Below, piece by piece: positions 28,885 through 37,323 of a stretch of DNA of 60,223 bases. Origin of the DNA: Pseudomonas fluorescens (GTDB lineage Bacteria > Pseudomonadota > Gammaproteobacteria > Pseudomonadales > Pseudomonadaceae); contig NZ_JAGGOF010000038.1 of assembly GCF_018614775.1 (NCBI RefSeq), forward strand, positions 21,929-82,151, read 5' to 3'. The notes under the pieces were generated by a model. It made no database searches and was not told the origin of the DNA. It saw only the letters and a list, made by a program, of their open reading frames with translations. Each line of letters opens with the position of its first letter. Positions within the stretch are counted from its first letter, which is position 1. A program made the translations under genes and the position numbers.

Positions 28885-28968
28885 ATGGTTTTTCAGGCTG
28901 ACAAGACCTACCGCTTCACTCCCGAGGCCTGGGCCATGCTCGAACATCGCCTTGATGCCGGGCGGTGA
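28885..28968 (+). other. Very short ORF, possible gene remnant
   Basis: A 27-codon frame starting MVFQADKTYRFTPEAW and ending DAGR-stop. The composition looks protein-like and the frame begins right after the palindrome, but there is no ribosome site and I do not recognise the family. It may be a relic of a gene end or chance. The rest of 28831-29026 shows nothing else. Confidence 0.2.
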
Positions 28969-29026
28969 TCGAAGGGGCCGGCAGGCCTTGACCATGACCT
29001 GACCGGCACCCTCAGCGATCCATGCA

Positions 29027-30646
29027 TCAGAACAGCTTGGTGAACAACCAGTACAGGCTACCGGACAACAGGATCGCGGCAGGCAGTGTCAGGACCCAGG
29101 CCATCACCAGGTTGCGGATCGTGCGCATCTGCAGGCCGGAGCCGTTGGCGACCATGGTACCGGCCACACCGGACGACAATACGTGGGTGGTGGACACCGG
29201 CAGGCCGAACATGTCGGCGGCGCCGATGGTCAGCATGGCGACGGTTTCCGCCGAGGCGCCTTGGGCGTAGGTGAGATGGCTCTTGCCGATTTTCTCGCCT
29301 ACGGTCACGACGATGCGTTTCCAGCCGACCATGGTGCCCAGGCCGAGGGCGATGGCCACGGCAATTTTTACCCAGAGCGGGATGAACCGCGTCGAGTTGT
29401 CGATCTGTTGCTTGAACAATTGCAGTTTGGCGCCGGTGTCGGCGTCGAAATTGCCGACCTTGTTCTTGTCCATCAGGCGAATGGTTTCGCTCGTCAGGTA
29501 CATGTCGTTACGCACGTTGCCCACGGCTTCGGCCGGCACCCTGGCCAATGAGCCGTAGCTCTTGACCTCGGCGCCGATGCTGCCAGTCAAGGCCGCCAGC
29601 GCGGGTACCAGCTGTGGCGTCGCTTGCTTGCTGCTGACGTAGGTGGTCAGGATCGCGCGTGGATCAGCCGGGGCCTGCACCGGTGAGTGCTTGACCAGGG
29701 CCTGTTGAGTGACTTCTGCCACGGCGGCGAATTGCAGCGCCTGATCGGCAGGCATGGCGCGGTTCAGCGCGTAGGCCATCGGCAAGGTGCCGACCAGGAT
29801 CAACATGATCAGGCCCATGCCTTTCTGGCCGTCGTTGGAGCCGTGGGCGAACGACACGCCAGTGCAGGTCAGGATCAGCATGCCGCGAATCCACCACGGT
29901 GGCGGCGTGTTGCCCTCGGGGGCTTTGTACAGCGCACGGTTCTTGACGAAGGCGCGCAGCGCCAGGAGCAGCAACGCGGCGCAACCGAACCCCACCAGTG
30001 GCGACAGCAGCAATGCGTAGCCGATCTTGGTCGCTTGGGCCCAGTCCACACCACTGGTGCCGTCACGGCCGTGCATCAGCGCGTTGGCGACGCCGACACC
30101 GATGATCGAACCGATCAGGGTGTGGGACGAAGACGCCGGCAAGCCCAGCCACCAGGTGCCCAGGTTCCAGAGGATGGCGGCGATGAGCAGGGCGAAGATC
30201 ATGGCGAAACCGGCGGAGGAACCGACTTGCAGGATCAGCTCCACCGGCAGCAACGCAATGATGCCGAAAGCCACCGCGCCGCTGGAGAGCAGCACCCCGA
30301 GGAAGTTGAAGAACCCCGACCACGCCACCGCTAAATTCGGCGCCATGGAGTTGGTGTAGATGACCGTCGCCACCGCGTTGGCAGTGTCGTGGAAACCGTT
30401 GACGAACTCGAAGCCCAAGGCAATCAGCAGGGCTACGCCCAATAACAGGAACGGCGTCCAGGTGGTGACCACCGTGCCGAGTTCGTGCATGTCGTGCATC
30501 AGGCTGTAGGCGGTAAACAGCAGGCCGCTGCCCAGCACGGCAAAAAACACCACCAGGGTGATCACGCTCGGCTTGCGGTTGAGTTGCGGCCTGGAACTGT
30601 GGGCGATGGCAGTCGGTGAGTCCATGGCCAGGGTCGGGTTCGTCAT
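29027..30646 (-). CDS. pit: Low-affinity inorganic phosphate transporter, Pit family
   Basis: 539 residues and about ten membrane helices. The duplicated PHO4 signature is clear: GFEFVNGFHDTANAVATVIYT in the first half and SFAHGSNDGQKGMG in the second, where the paired Asn/Asp residues bind the H+/Pi or metal-phosphate substrate. A soluble loop of about 150 residues (roughly 310-430) separates the halves, as in the bacterial PitA/PitB type. It is an inner-membrane symporter and stands alone. The N-terminal 30 residues are hydrophilic. Confidence 0.93.
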   Translation of the reverse strand: MTNPTLAMDSPTAIAHSSRPQLNRKPSVITLVVFFAVLGSGLLFTAYSLMHDMHELGTVVTTWTPFLLLGVALLIALGFEFVNGFHDTANAVATVIYTNSMAPNLAVAWSGFFNFLGVLLSSGAVAFGIIALLPVELILQVGSSAGFAMIFALLIAAILWNLGTWWLGLPASSSHTLIGSIIGVGVANALMHGRDGTSGVDWAQATKIGYALLLSPLVGFGCAALLLLALRAFVKNRALYKAPEGNTPPPWWIRGMLILTCTGVSFAHGSNDGQKGMGLIMLILVGTLPMAYALNRAMPADQALQFAAVAEVTQQALVKHSPVQAPADPRAILTTYVSSKQATPQLVPALAALTGSIGAEVKSYGSLARVPAEAVGNVRNDMYLTSETIRLMDKNKVGNFDADTGAKLQLFKQQIDNSTRFIPLWVKIAVAIALGLGTMVGWKRIVVTVGEKIGKSHLTYAQGASAETVAMLTIGAADMFGLPVSTTHVLSSGVAGTMVANGSGLQMRTIRNLVMAWVLTLPAAILLSGSLYWLFTKLF

Positions 30647-30828
30647 GATGACACTCGCGTGGTGGAGGGCGAACCCGACGCTAGTCGCAATTTGTTACAT
30701 GTGCGTGACGGTCATCTTCGCTTCAAGCGGGGTGATTGCGCGAACGGGGCTTTTCGCTCTTTCGATATGCAGTCAGTGAAGGCACAATGCGCATCCTTTT
30801 TTGGCTCGCCTTGCCGGAGGCCGCGAAA

Positions 30829-31926
30829 ATGATCAAGACGCCGTACTACCTCATCGACAAACAGAAGCTGCTGGCGAACATGCAGAAGATCGCCTACGTG
30901 CGTGAGCAGTCCGGGGCCAAGGCCTTGCTGGCGCTCAAATGCTTCGCCACCTGGTCGGTGTTCGACCTGATGCAGCAATACATGGACGGCACCACGTCGT
31001 CGTCGCTCTACGAGCTCAAGCTCGGCCGGCAGAAATTCGCCGGCGAGACCCACGCCTACAGCGTCGCCTGGGCCGACGACGAGATCGAAGAGATGCTCGC
31101 CAACTGCGACAAGATCATCTTCAACTCCATCGGCCAGTTGCAACGCTACACCCAAGCGTCGGCCGGCAAGGTCCGTGGCTTGCGGGTCAACCCGCAAGTG
31201 AGCAGCTCGGACTATCTGCTGGCCGACCCGGCGCGCCCGTTCAGCCGCCTGGGCGAATGGGACCCGGTGAAGGTCGAGCAAGTCATCGAGCAGATCTCCG
31301 GCTTCATGTTCCATAACAACTGCGAGAACGGCGATTTCGGCCTGTTCGACCAGATGCTTGGCACGATCGAAGAACGCTTTGGTCATCTATTGCATAAGGT
31401 CGAGTGGGTCAGCCTCGGCGGCGGCATCCACTTCACCGGTGAGGGCTATGCCCTTGACGCGTTCTGCGCGCGGCTCAAGGCCTTTTCGCAGAAGTACGGC
31501 GTGCAGGTCTACCTGGAACCGGGCGAAGCGGCGATCACCCAGAGCGCCTCGCTGGAAGTCACCGTGCTCGATACGCTCTACAACGGCAAGCACCTGGCCG
31601 TGGTGGACAGCTCCATCGAAGCGCACATGCTCGACCTGTTGATCTACCGCCTGGACGCCAAGCTGGCACCGAGCGAGGGCGAACACACCTACATGGTGTG
31701 CGGCAAATCCTGCCTGGCTGGGGACATCTTCGGCGAGTATCAATTTGATCGTCCGCTGTCCATCGGCGATCGGCTGTCGTTCATCGACGCAGCGGGCTAC
31801 ACCATGGTCAAGAAGAACTGGTTCAACGGCCTGAAAATGCCGTCCATCGTAGTGAAACAACTCGACGGTAGCGTCGAAGTGGTTCGCGAATTTGTTTACG
31901 ACGACTACCTGTCCAGCCTCTCTTGA
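30829..31926 (+). CDS. nspC: Carboxynorspermidine/carboxyspermidine decarboxylase
   Basis: 365 residues from MIKTPYYLID, with GGAGG nine bases upstream. An upstream ATG in frame (30736) adds an unrelated 31-residue leader and is rejected. It is a fold-III (alanine racemase-like) PLP enzyme: ALLALKCF holds the PLP lysine, SLGGGIHFTG and EPGEA contact the phosphate, and CGKSCLAGD is the distal catalytic segment from the partner subunit. It decarboxylates carboxyspermidine to spermidine in the aspartate-semialdehyde branch that replaces SpeE/SpeD. The next gene encodes the preceding dehydrogenase step, 25 bp downstream. Confidence 0.92.
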   Translation: MIKTPYYLIDKQKLLANMQKIAYVREQSGAKALLALKCFATWSVFDLMQQYMDGTTSSSLYELKLGRQKFAGETHAYSVAWADDEIEEMLANCDKIIFNSIGQLQRYTQASAGKVRGLRVNPQVSSSDYLLADPARPFSRLGEWDPVKVEQVIEQISGFMFHNNCENGDFGLFDQMLGTIEERFGHLLHKVEWVSLGGGIHFTGEGYALDAFCARLKAFSQKYGVQVYLEPGEAAITQSASLEVTVLDTLYNGKHLAVVDSSIEAHMLDLLIYRLDAKLAPSEGEHTYMVCGKSCLAGDIFGEYQFDRPLSIGDRLSFIDAAGYTMVKKNWFNGLKMPSIVVKQLDGSVEVVREFVYDDYLSSLS

Positions 31927-31951
31927 GCGGACAGCAGGAGACTTGAAGAAA

Positions 31952-33196
31952 TTGAAGAAGAACGTACTTATCATTGGTGCAGGAGGTGTCGCCAAGGTGG
32001 TGGCCCACAAGTGCGCGCAGCACAACGACGAACTCGGTCGTATTGCTATCGCGTCGCGCAACATCTCCAAATGCCAGGCCATCATCGACAGCGTCAAGGC
32101 CAAGGGTAGCCTCAAGCAACCCGCCGACATCAAGGCCTTTGCACTGAACGCCCTGGACGTCGAAGCGACCAAGGCGCTGATTCGCGAAACCGAGTCACAG
32201 ATCGTCATCAACGTCGGCTCCGCGTTTCTCAATATGTCGGTGCTGCGCGCCTGCATCGACACCGGCGTGGCCTACCTGGACACCGCCATCCACGAAGAAC
32301 CGGGCAAGGTCTGCGAGACGCCGCCCTGGTACGGCAACTACGAGTGGAACCATCTGCAAGAGTGCCAGGAGAAGAACATCACCGCCATTCTCGGCGTCGG
32401 CTTCGATCCGGGTGTGGTCAACGCTTACGCAGCCCTGGCGCAGCAACAACATTTCGACCGCATTGATTCGATCGACATCCTCGACGTCAATGCCGGCTCC
32501 CATGGCAAGTATTTCGCCACCAATTTCGACCCGGAAATCAATTTCCGCGAGTTCACCGGACAGGTGTGGAGCTGGCAAGACAGCCAGTGGACCAGCAACA
32601 CCATGTTCGAAGTCAAGCGCACCGATGACCTGCCGGTCGTCGGCTCGCAGAACCTGTACCTGACCGGCCACGACGAAGTGCATTCGTTGTCGAAGAACCT
32701 CAACGTGCCCAACGTGCGTTTCTGGATGAGCTTCGGCGAGCACTACATCAATGTGTTCACCGTGCTGCGCAACCTCGGCCTGCTCTCCGAGCAACCGGTC
32801 AAGACCGCCGAAGGCCTGGAAGTCGTGCCGCTCAAAGTGGTCAAGGCCGTGCTGCCTGACCCGAGTTCGCTGGCGCCGGGCTACACCGGCAAGACCTGCA
32901 TCGGTGACCTGGTCAAGGGTGTCAAGGACGGCCAGCCGCGCGAAGTGTTCATCTACAATGTGGCCGACCACGAGGAAGCGTTTGCCGAAACCGACAGCCA
33001 GGGCATTTCCTACACCGCCGGCGTGCCACCCGTGGCCGCCGCGTTGCTGGTCGCCCGTGGCCAGTGGGACGTGCAGCGCATGGTCAACGTCGAGGAGCTG
33101 CCAGCCGAGGCGTTCCTCGAGGCGCTGGACGTGATGGGCCTGCCGACCCGCATCAAGGATGAGCACGGAGACCGTCCCTGGAACCAGCAGCCCTGA
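31952..33196 (+). CDS. Carboxynorspermidine/carboxyspermidine dehydrogenase (saccharopine dehydrogenase family)
   Basis: 414 residues if the TTG at 31952 is the start, with GGAG 11 bases upstream. A TTG three codons earlier sits too close to that site, and no ATG is available. The N-terminus VLIIGAGGVAKVVAHKC is the NAD(P)-binding fold; GVGFDPGVVNAYAA and DVNAGSHGKYFATNFDPEINF are typical of this enzyme. It reductively condenses aspartate semialdehyde with a diamine, and NspC then decarboxylates the product. The pair gives spermidine (from putrescine) or norspermidine. It is cotranscribed with nspC and ends before a strong terminator. Confidence 0.9.
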   Translation: MKKNVLIIGAGGVAKVVAHKCAQHNDELGRIAIASRNISKCQAIIDSVKAKGSLKQPADIKAFALNALDVEATKALIRETESQIVINVGSAFLNMSVLRACIDTGVAYLDTAIHEEPGKVCETPPWYGNYEWNHLQECQEKNITAILGVGFDPGVVNAYAALAQQQHFDRIDSIDILDVNAGSHGKYFATNFDPEINFREFTGQVWSWQDSQWTSNTMFEVKRTDDLPVVGSQNLYLTGHDEVHSLSKNLNVPNVRFWMSFGEHYINVFTVLRNLGLLSEQPVKTAEGLEVVPLKVVKAVLPDPSSLAPGYTGKTCIGDLVKGVKDGQPREVFIYNVADHEEAFAETDSQGISYTAGVPPVAAALLVARGQWDVQRMVNVEELPAEAFLEALDVMGLPTRIKDEHGDRPWNQQP

Positions 33197-33236
33197 AGGG
33201 CTTGGTAACAGATAGGTAGCGTTTCCCGCTGCAAAA

Positions 33237-33269
33237 AAATGCCCCGTATCGAAAGGTACGGGGCATTTT
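33237..33269 (+). terminator. Strong intrinsic terminator after the polyamine genes
   Basis: A 12-bp stem, AAATGCCCCGTA pairing with TACGGGGCATTT, closes an 8-base loop and runs into a short T tract on the plus strand. The A run on the left side makes it partly bidirectional. It lies 40 bp after the dehydrogenase stop. Confidence 0.85.
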
Positions 33270-33302
33270 CGTCAGGGCTGACCATGGACCCGTGACGAGG
33301 GC

Positions 33303-33319
33303 GCCTGCTCGCGATGGCG
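33303..33319. repeat. Isolated partial REP element
   Basis: GCCTGCTCGCGATGGCG matches the core of the REP sequences found at 40803 and 59092, but it has no inverted partner here. It is a degenerate singlet REP between the polyamine operon and the acetyltransferase gene. Confidence 0.5.
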
Positions 33320-33404
33320 ATGGATCAGCCAAGGAGGATATTGACTGGCCATAACCCTACATTCGCCCTTACGATTGCCACCCGAACCTAAGGAGAGGTC
33401 ATCC

Positions 33405-33917
33405 GTGAACCCGATCAATATTCGCGAGCTGAAAATGACCGACGCTCAAGCGCTGCTGGCATTCGAAGTCGATAACCGCGTCTGGTTCGAATCCCATATC
33501 GATCCCCGCGACCCTTCTTTCTACTCAATGCAAGGCGTGGCGGAGCACATAGAGGGCTACCTGTCCGATTTTGCACTGGGCGCCTGGCATCTGCTGGTCA
33601 TTGAGGACTCCAGCGGACGAATCGTGGGTCGAGCAAACCTGAAGAACATCCACTCACCGCGCGATTGCGCGGAGGTGGGCTACCGGATCGGCCAACAAGC
33701 CTGCGGGCAGGGGCTGGCGACATTGGCCTTGCGACACCTGATCCAGGAGGCAGGGCGGCGTTGGAAGCTGACGCAGTTGGTGGCTTACGTCTATACCGAA
33801 AACGTGGGTTCAAGAAAGGTGCTTGAGCGGTGCGGGTTCAGGCCTGAGAAACTGGCTGCTGGCGACAAGGCCGAGGGTGAATGTCGGTTTGTGCTTTCGA
33901 TCCTACAGAGTCCCTAA
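33405..33917 (+). CDS. GNAT acetyltransferase, RimJ/RimL type
   Basis: 170 residues from a GTG start behind AAGGAGAGG. Motif A of the GNAT fold is GYRIGQQACGQGLATLALRHL (acetyl-CoA pyrophosphate loop Q-x-x-G-x-G/A), followed by YVYTENVGSRKVLERCGF, the usual RimJ-like segment with the conserved Asn. It transfers an acetyl group from acetyl-CoA to a primary amine, in this group often a ribosomal protein N-terminus or a small molecule. The target is not predictable. It is a single gene, convergent with the DUF1810 gene. Confidence 0.87.
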   Translation: MNPINIRELKMTDAQALLAFEVDNRVWFESHIDPRDPSFYSMQGVAEHIEGYLSDFALGAWHLLVIEDSSGRIVGRANLKNIHSPRDCAEVGYRIGQQACGQGLATLALRHLIQEAGRRWKLTQLVAYVYTENVGSRKVLERCGFRPEKLAAGDKAEGECRFVLSILQSP

Positions 33918-33933
33918 CGTCCGCGCTTCGAAG

Positions 33934-34359
33934 TTAGATATCGTTGCTCTGCTTCTGAAGCATCTCCAGTGTTCGTAAATCGACACTCACCTTGCCTTCC
34001 GGCGCCCGTGCATACAAGGAGTCCGTTCCTGCAGCGATGGAAAACAGCGTCATGCACGACGCGAATTTCATCGCATCCAGCTCCCCCAGCAATTGCTGGA
34101 TCGGCACTGGCGAATCCAGCACGGCGCGGGTCGCCTGCTCCAGGCGCGGTCCCAGGAGTGGATGCTGCAGATAATCGCGAGCCTCTTCAAGGTCTCGCAG
34201 GCCATAGTAGGCGGCGTTTTCACTGTGACCCAGGCCGCGTAGCTGGGGAAAGATGAACCATATCCAGTGGCTCTGCTTGCGTCCGTGCTCAAGTTCTCTC
34301 ATGGCGGTTTCAAAGGTGGAGGCTTGAGCCTGGACGAAACGCTGCAGTGAATCAGTCAT
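33934..34359 (-). CDS. DUF1810 family protein
   Basis: 141 residues from MTDSLQRF, with GAGGAGG upstream. The ATG eight codons earlier is less well placed. Family hallmarks are RFVQAQ, GRKQSHWIWFIFPQLRGLG and HPLLGPRL. It is a small soluble protein of unknown function; calmodulin-like annotations attached to some members are not supported by anything visible here. It stands alone between the GNAT and a cyclase gene. Confidence 0.85.
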   Translation of the reverse strand: MTDSLQRFVQAQASTFETAMRELEHGRKQSHWIWFIFPQLRGLGHSENAAYYGLRDLEEARDYLQHPLLGPRLEQATRAVLDSPVPIQQLLGELDAMKFASCMTLFSIAAGTDSLYARAPEGKVSVDLRTLEMLQKQSNDI

Positions 34360-34429
34360 GGGATCGGCCTCCTCGGCAGGCAAGTTAGTCCCAGTCAGTT
34401 AAGCGGATCCCAGCAGAACACACAAACCC

Positions 34430-36094
34430 TTACAGCCTCTGGGTCTCAGCCTCAACGCTTGCCATCGCAGCCCCCAACGTCTCATGAAATTTCGCCTGGG
34501 ATTTACCCGCACGCTTGGCGCGATAAAGCGCTTCGTCAGCCTGGGCCAACGCTTCGGCAAACGCGCCACCGGCCCACAATGCCCCGCCGATGCTGCAGCC
34601 GATCTGGATTGACTCCCCGGCCAGCACGACCGGTTCGGCCAGCTTGGCGACGATGCGTTGGGCGGCGCCTTGTACGTTGGTCAGGGACTCTCCCGTACGC
34701 AGGCGCAGCAGAAGCACGAACTCATCGCCGCCGTGGCGCACGGCAATGTCGCCTTCACGCACCGCCATCAGGAGCCGATTGCCGACTTCATGCAGCAGCG
34801 CGTCGCCCACGGCATGGCCGAAGCGGTCGTTGACGGGCTTGAACCCGTCAAGGTCCAGGCACAGGACGCCGAAATCGGATTGGCTGCCGCTTTCGCTGGC
34901 CACTGCCGCGACGTATTGATCCAGCGCCGCCCTGTTGGGCAACCCGGTGACGATATCGCGGTAGGCAATGCCTTCGACCACGGCCAGTTGGCTTCTTTTG
35001 CGGGTCAGGCTGTCGACGAGATGGCGAATCGCGAGACTCAGCGTTTCGACCTCGCGGCTGCCCTGGAGCAAGGGGATGCGTACGTCAGCCCCTTCGGAAA
35101 GGCGGGCGGCAGCGTCGGCGATCTGGTTCACGGGGCCGGTAATGATGCCCGCCACAAACCAGCCGAGCAGCGCAAATACGATGGAGAAGACGCTGCCCCA
35201 GACCAGTATTTCATTGCGCAGCTGGTGAGCTTCGGCGAAGGCCAGCTCGGCAGGTTGTCGGGTGATGATCGTCCAGCCCAGGCCAGGATAATCGTCAATG
35301 CCGACGCTTTGGGCAAAGCCGGCCAGATACAGCTTACCGTCCTGCCAGCGCTCCACCGACCAGTTTTGCCCGATGCCCTGATCGAGCCTGATGCCCAGGG
35401 GTTTGCCGATCATTTCCTTGGGGCCCAGCAGCACCGTGCCGTCCTTGCTGACCACCAGGAATTCCAGGCCAGGCAGGCGCTTCTGCAGGGGCTCGAACAA
35501 GGACCGGCCAATTTCGGCCGCCCATTTCCACGAAAGGTGCGTGGCGAGCACGCCCACGAGATGGCCGGTCTGGTCCCGGACCGGCATGCTGATATCGACA
35601 AACGTCATCGCTTCGCCGGAGGGGTTGGGCAGCAACTTCGCCAACATCACCGCGTCGTGCACGTCGCCGATAAAGGTCGTTTCCTGGGCCTGGGTAAAGA
35701 CCGGCCGCGGCGAGATGTCTGCGCCTTCAAGCACTCCGTCGGTGGCGGCAACCACCGTGCCGCGCGCGTTAGTCAGGCCAATCCAGGAGTAGCTCGGGAA
35801 CTGATCGCTGAGGTGATTGAGCAGCGCTTGGGCTTCGGCTGTCTCCGCCGGGTCGCGCAAGGCTTCCAGCTGACTAAGGACCGTGAGTTCCTTTGACCGG
35901 CTATTCATGTCCCGATCCAGGCGATCAATCATCGAGTACGCAAACTCACTCAACTGGAGCCCGTTGTGTTCCTTGAGCCTGGAGATGGAGGACTCACCAA
36001 TGGCAGCGCCAAACAGACAGCTGAGCACCAGCACGACCGACGCCAAAGCGACTGCGAATCGCGCCCGTAAACTTTTAAAGGAAGAGAAATACAT
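34430..36094 (-). CDS. Diguanylate cyclase with dCache sensor and HAMP
   Basis: 554 residues. Membrane helix at about 15-35, a large periplasmic double-Cache domain (about 40-290; WIGLTNARGTVVAATDG and DISMPVRDQTGHLVGVLATHLSW are Cache-like), second helix at about 300-322, HAMP (GIITGPVNQIADAAARLSEGAD), then GGDEF (about 385-540). The active site reads RHGGDEF and the inhibitory RxxD site is intact (REGD five residues upstream). It should make cyclic di-GMP in response to a periplasmic ligand, with product inhibition. There is no phosphodiesterase domain. It is a single gene. Confidence 0.92.
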   Translation of the reverse strand: MYFSSFKSLRARFAVALASVVLVLSCLFGAAIGESSISRLKEHNGLQLSEFAYSMIDRLDRDMNSRSKELTVLSQLEALRDPAETAEAQALLNHLSDQFPSYSWIGLTNARGTVVAATDGVLEGADISPRPVFTQAQETTFIGDVHDAVMLAKLLPNPSGEAMTFVDISMPVRDQTGHLVGVLATHLSWKWAAEIGRSLFEPLQKRLPGLEFLVVSKDGTVLLGPKEMIGKPLGIRLDQGIGQNWSVERWQDGKLYLAGFAQSVGIDDYPGLGWTIITRQPAELAFAEAHQLRNEILVWGSVFSIVFALLGWFVAGIITGPVNQIADAAARLSEGADVRIPLLQGSREVETLSLAIRHLVDSLTRKRSQLAVVEGIAYRDIVTGLPNRAALDQYVAAVASESGSQSDFGVLCLDLDGFKPVNDRFGHAVGDALLHEVGNRLLMAVREGDIAVRHGGDEFVLLLRLRTGESLTNVQGAAQRIVAKLAEPVVLAGESIQIGCSIGGALWAGGAFAEALAQADEALYRAKRAGKSQAKFHETLGAAMASVEAETQRL

Positions 36095-36214
36095 CGTAGG
36101 CCGCCATAGGTTTGAATCGTAAAGCCTGTGTCCCTGGCGTTTTTTGCTTATCGTCGCAGAATTCCTCGGTATAGGGTACTGGCTCCCGGGCAGGATTTGC
36201 GCATCTTTTGATGC

Positions 36215-36811
36215 CTACCAGCCCTTGACGCCGCTCATGTCCGGCAGTTTGTGGGCAATGCCTTTATGGCAGTCGATACAGGTCGCTTCACCGTTGGCCA
36301 GTGAGGTCGAGTGCATGGCGGCTGCACGCTTGCCCTGACGGGTGAAGTCCATGTACTCGAAGTTGTGGCAGTTGCGGCATTCGCGCGAATCGTTGGCCTT
36401 GAGCCTGTCCCATTCGTGTTCGGCCAGTTCACGGCGCATGGCGAGGAATTTGTCGCGGGTATCGATGGTGCCGAAAAGCTTGCCCCAGACCTCCTTCGAC
36501 GCCTGCATCTTGCGCGCGATCTTATGGGTCCATTCGTGGGGGACGTGGCAGTCCGGGCAACTGGCGCGCACGCCGGAGCGGTTGGTGTAATGGATCGTGT
36601 CCTTGAGTTCGACGAAGACGTTGTCGCGCATCTCATGGCACGACACGCAGAACGTTTCGGTGTTGGTCGCCTCCAGCGCAGTGTTGAAACCGCCCCAGAA
36701 GATGATCCCGGCGATAAAGCCCCCGAGCGTCAGGAAGCCCAGGCTGTAGTAGAGGCTTGGACGACGCAGGACACCCCAGTAGTCCTTGAGCAGGGCGAAC
36801 AGTGCTTTCAT
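36215..36811 (-). CDS. napC: NapC tetraheme c-type cytochrome
   Basis: 198 residues. One N-terminal membrane anchor (about 17-38) is followed by four heme-binding motifs: CVSCH, CPDCH, CRNCH and CIDCH. NapC of the NapC/NirT family takes electrons from membrane quinol and passes them to the periplasmic NapB/NapA complex. It is the last gene of napEDABC, 9 bp after napB. The four hemes and the length match the family. Confidence 0.96.
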   Translation of the reverse strand: MKALFALLKDYWGVLRRPSLYYSLGFLTLGGFIAGIIFWGGFNTALEATNTETFCVSCHEMRDNVFVELKDTIHYTNRSGVRASCPDCHVPHEWTHKIARKMQASKEVWGKLFGTIDTRDKFLAMRRELAEHEWDRLKANDSRECRNCHNFEYMDFTRQGKRAAAMHSTSLANGEATCIDCHKGIAHKLPDMSGVKGW

Positions 36812-36820
36812 GTTGCCTCC

Positions 36821-37312
36821 TCAGGGCCTCTTGCGCGCCGCCGCATTGGCGTCGTCTTGCAGGATTCTGTCGATGTTCTCGAACGTGCTTTCCACCAGCG
36901 GCTTGGCGTCGGTCTGCGGCACATGGCACTGGTTACAGAAGTAACGGCGCGGCGCCACGGCGGCCAGCGCCTGGCCGTCACGGTCCATGTAGTGGGTGAT
37001 GCTGATCATCGTCGCCTGGGTCCGCGCGCTGTTGGCGCGGCTGTGACAGGCCAGGCATTTATTGCCGTTCTTGTCGATCTGGTAGCCACGGATGGTGTGA
37101 GGAATGGTCGGCGGCTGGTCGGGGTAATTGCGCTCGCGCTTGAGGTCCTTGTTTTCTTCCTCGGCAATGGGCGGCGCAGGCCGGTTCTGGGTCAGGACGC
37201 CCCCGGGACGGCGCCCGTCTGGCGCCGGTGCATCGAGCGGGTAGTCGACTTCGGCGGCGATCGCGACGCCAAGGGCTGCGAGCAGCAGCAACGGCAAGAT
37301 TCGAAAAAACAT
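36821..37312 (-). CDS. napB: NapB diheme cytochrome, nitrate reductase small subunit
   Basis: 163 residues from MFFRILPLLL, with GGAGAACCGTC upstream. A longer frame reaching 37360 overlaps napA and is rejected. The cleavable signal peptide ends near VAIAA-EV. Two heme motifs, CLACH and CNQCH, and the MISITHYMDRDG region carry the ligands. It is the electron-transfer subunit of the periplasmic nitrate reductase and lies 11 bp after napA. Confidence 0.96.
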   Translation of the reverse strand: MFFRILPLLLLAALGVAIAAEVDYPLDAPAPDGRRPGGVLTQNRPAPPIAEEENKDLKRERNYPDQPPTIPHTIRGYQIDKNGNKCLACHSRANSARTQATMISITHYMDRDGQALAAVAPRRYFCNQCHVPQTDAKPLVESTFENIDRILQDDANAAARKRP

Positions 37313-37323
37313 GACGGTTCTCC

